Below are positions 6,783-8,158 of a stretch of DNA of 8,158 nt, piece by piece (positions within the stretch are counted from its first letter, which is position 1; every line of letters starts with the position of its first letter). Source of the DNA: an uncultured Limnohabitans sp. GTDB lineage: Bacteria; Pseudomonadota; Gammaproteobacteria; Burkholderiales; Burkholderiaceae_C. The DNA lies in contig NZ_CALBEX010000036.1 in the NCBI RefSeq assembly GCF_937889215.1, positions 1-8,158 on the forward strand. Reading direction: 5' to 3'. The notes under the pieces were generated by a model. It had not been told where the DNA came from and did no database searches. It saw nothing but the letters and a program-made list of their open reading frames with translations. The translations under genes were made by a program, and so were the position numbers.

Positions 6783-7534
6783 TGAGCAAGCGTCAGAAAT
6801 TGATGGTCGGCAACTGGAAGATGAATGGCAGCTTGGCGGCCAATGCATCTTTGGTGGCTGAGCTGCTGCAGGGCATGGCCGAGGTTTATTGCCATGCTGC
6901 AGTGTGCGTGCCTTCGGTTTATCTGTCGCAGCTTCAGACATTGCTGGCGGGTTCTGAGTTGGCTTTGGGGGCGCAAGATGTTTCGCCGCATGAGTCGGGC
7001 GCTTACACGGGTGAAGTCTCTGCGAGCATGCTGAAAGATTTTGGTGTGCGCTATTGCATCCTCGGCCATTCTGAGCGTCGCCGGGACCATTCGGAGTCAG
7101 ATGCCTTGGTGGCGCTCAAGGCCCAGCGCGCATTGGCTGGGGGCATCACCCCGATCGTTTGCGTGGGTGAGAGCTTGGCTGAGCGTGAAGCGGGTGAAAC
7201 CGAAGCGGTGGTCAAGCGCCAATTGGCCGCGTTGATCCAGGTCAATGGCCATTGCATCAGTGAAATCGTGGTGGCTTATGAACCCGTATGGGCCATTGGC
7301 ACAGGCCTGACCGCCAAACCCGAGCAAGCCCAGGCGGTGCATGCCGTCTTGCGCGCCCAATTGCAAGCGGCCAGCCCACATGCCGATCGCGTGTCCATTT
7401 TGTATGGTGGCAGCATGAATGCGGCGAATGCGGCGACCTTGCTGGACCAGCCCGATGTGGATGGCGGCTTGATCGGTGGCGCTGCACTCAAGGCCCCTGA
7501 TTTTTTGACCATGTTGAAAGCCGCTTCGCGTTGA
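6782..7534 (+). CDS. tpiA: Triosephosphate isomerase
   Basis: TpiA interconverts dihydroxyacetone phosphate and glyceraldehyde 3-phosphate in glycolysis and gluconeogenesis, as a cytosolic dimeric TIM barrel. It has 250 residues, the normal length. Active-site residues are all present: Asn11 and Lys13 in GNWKMNG (10-16), His96 in LGHSERR (94-100), and Glu167 in [11 protein letters not shown] (165-175), which includes the flexible loop 6. The phosphate-binding YGGSMN (208-213) and [10 protein letters not shown] (228-237) are also seen. The ATG at 6782 overlaps the oxidoreductase stop by one base (TGATG) and gives [13 protein letters not shown]. Upstream codons in the same frame back to 6629 lie inside the oxidoreductase gene and are not part of this protein. 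The Shine-Dalgarno is poor, consistent with reinitiation. secG follows after 38 bases without a terminator. Confidence 0.98.
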   Translation: MSKRQKLMVGNWKMNGSLAANASLVAELLQGMAEVYCHAAVCVPSVYLSQLQTLLAGSELALGAQDVSPHESGAYTGEVSASMLKDFGVRYCILGHSERRRDHSESDALVALKAQRALAGGITPIVCVGESLAEREAGETEAVVKRQLAALIQVNGHCISEIVVAYEPVWAIGTGLTAKPEQAQAVHAVLRAQLQAASPHADRVSILYGGSMNAANAATLLDQPDVDGGLIGGAALKAPDFLTMLKAASR

Positions 7535-7572
7535 GCTTTTGACCTTTCTTTTTTGATTTTCGGAGAATTTTG

Positions 7573-7962
7573 ATGAGCGTGATGTTGACTTTGATTTTGG
7601 TGGTGCAGTTATTGTCCGCACTGACCATGATTGGCCTGATCTTGATCCAGCACGGCAAAGGTGCTGACATGGGCGCTGCGTTTGGCAGCGGCGGCTCTGG
7701 CAGTTTGTTTGGTGCCACAGGCGGTGCCAACTTCATGTCGCGTACCACGGCGGTGTTAGCTGCGGTGTTCTTTGTTTGCACTTTATCGCTGGCCTATTTT
7801 GGCAACCTGACACCTGCTTCATCAGGCAGCGTTTTGGAAGGCGCGGCCGTGACCGCACCTGCACCGGCCCCGGTGGATACCAGCACCGCCGCGCAGATTC
7901 CAGGCAACAAGCCTGCCGCACCGCAAGACAATAGCGTACCCCCCGCAGTACCTGCTAAATGA
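7573..7962 (+). CDS. secG: Preprotein translocase subunit SecG
   Basis: SecG is the small accessory subunit of the SecYEG channel in the inner membrane and aids SecA-driven export. The 129-residue protein shows two membrane segments, about residues 3-25 (LTLILVVQLLSALTMIGLIL) and 57-77 (TTAVLAAVFFVCTLSLAYF). Between them is the family's conserved cytoplasmic loop, with LIQHGKGADMGAAFGSG (24-40) and SLFGATGGANFMSR (44-57). The C-terminal 50 residues are a low-complexity Ala/Pro-rich tail, as in many proteobacterial SecG proteins, which makes the protein longer than E. coli SecG (110). The ATG at 7573 has GGAGA (7562-7566) six bases upstream; a TTG one codon earlier is less likely. It probably shares a transcript with the oxidoreductase gene and tpiA. 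Confidence 0.96.
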   Translation: MSVMLTLILVVQLLSALTMIGLILIQHGKGADMGAAFGSGGSGSLFGATGGANFMSRTTAVLAAVFFVCTLSLAYFGNLTPASSGSVLEGAAVTAPAPAPVDTSTAAQIPGNKPAAPQDNSVPPAVPAK

Positions 7963-7967
7963 TGCCC

Positions 7968-8008
7968 GTGCACAAGCGGCTTTCAACTTTGCTGCTGTGC
8001 ACAATTTT
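7968..8008 (+). terminator. Probable secG terminator
   Basis: GTGCACA (7968-7974) and GCGGC (7976-7980), separated by one bulged A, pair with GCTGC (7991-7995) and TGTGCAC (7996-8002). The loop is TTTCAACTTT. The tail AATTTTCC is only weakly T-rich, so it may be a modest terminator or a 3'-end stabiliser. It begins 6 bases after the secG stop and separates secG from the tRNA promoter region. Confidence 0.6.
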
Positions 8009-8044
8009 CCGACTTTGATAAGGGGAATTGGGGTTTTTTCAGAG

Positions 8045-8050
8045 TAAAAT
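8045..8050 (+). promoter_or_regulatory. Candidate -10 box for the tRNA-Leu transcript
   Basis: TAAAAT matches TATAAT at 5/6 and lies 66 bases before the tRNA 5' end. No good -35 is seen at 16-18 bases; TTGATA (8015-8020) is too far. Transcription starting near 8057 would give a 5' leader of about 60 bases, removed by RNase P. Confidence 0.4.
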
Positions 8051-8116
8051 CGTAGTCTGACCAGCAAGCAACATGCACTCAAGGTGTACCTCATGCAAGC
8101 CGGTCAATTGCATCCA

Positions 8117-8158
8117 GCCGTCGTGGTGAAATTGGTAGACACGCTATCTTGAGGGGGT
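8117..8158 (+). tRNA. tRNA-Leu (anticodon GAG), 5' part, cut by window end
   Basis: The acceptor 5' strand GCCGTCG (8117-8123) is followed by TG, a leucine-type D arm (GTGAAATTGGTAGAC) and the anticodon arm. There CTATC (8144-8148) begins the stem and TTGAGGG (8149-8155) is the loop, with anticodon GAG at 8151-8153. The start of the returning stem (GGT) is the last sequence in the window. GAG reads CUC/CUU leucine codons. The variable arm, T arm and 3' acceptor strand lie outside. In related genomes this tRNA usually stands between secG and nuoA (recalled gene order). Confidence 0.93.

Noticed and set aside
8060..8116. Repeated TGCA-type words and AGGTGTACCT before the tRNA, considered as a regulator-binding site.
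   Set aside because: The words are short and irregular in spacing, and the stretch is best read as the 5' leader of the tRNA transcript.
1..8158. Search for a mobile element, defence system, CRISPR array or toxin-antitoxin pair.
   Set aside because: All coding space is filled by recognised housekeeping families; no transposase, integrase, spaced direct repeats or small paired genes were seen.

Overview
The window is a stretch of core chromosome from a betaproteobacterium. The gene order rpsO – pnp – zinc-free quinone oxidoreductase – tpiA – secG – tRNA-Leu is one I associate with Burkholderiales, and most closely with Comamonadaceae (Limnohabitans, Rhodoferax and Polaromonas type); there it usually runs on into the nuo operon. 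Moderately high GC and the protein sequences fit this. The family-level call rests on memory of gene order and protein style, not on a search.

Layout: (1) bases 1-419 (+) hold the C-terminal part of an SRAP/YedK-type protein, cut by the window edge. (2) Bases 426-1874 (-) are argH, convergent with the SRAP gene and only 6 bases from it. Its intrinsic terminator overlaps both gene ends. (3) Bases 1982-2851 (-) are a short CaiB/BaiF family III CoA-transferase or racemase-like protein. (4) Bases 2852-3128 are a divergent promoter region with a clear TATAAT for rpsO. (5) Bases 3129-3395 (+) are rpsO (S15), followed by a very strong intrinsic terminator. (6) Bases 3448-3613 are the pnp leader, with an 11-bp perfect inverted repeat that recalls the RNase III-processed, PNPase-autoregulated leader of enterobacteria. 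(7) Bases 3614-5719 (+) are pnp. (8) Bases 5772-6782 (+) are a PIG3/QOR-like oxidoreductase whose stop overlaps the tpiA start by one base. (9) Bases 6782-7534 (+) are tpiA. (10) Bases 7573-7962 (+) are secG, followed by a probable terminator. (11) From 8117 to the window end is the 5' half of tRNA-Leu(GAG).

Functionally, rpsO and pnp link ribosome assembly with RNA turnover. The qor–tpiA–secG run looks like one transcription unit of unrelated housekeeping functions (redox, glycolysis, protein export). argH is the last step of arginine synthesis.

I see no mobile element, CRISPR array, phage gene, toxin-antitoxin pair or defence locus, and no gene-free stretch longer than 300 bases. I do not see a new multi-gene system. 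The points most worth checking are the SRAP homologue, which appears to lack two of the usual active-site residues, the pnp leader hairpin, and the argH terminator built into the end of the opposing gene.
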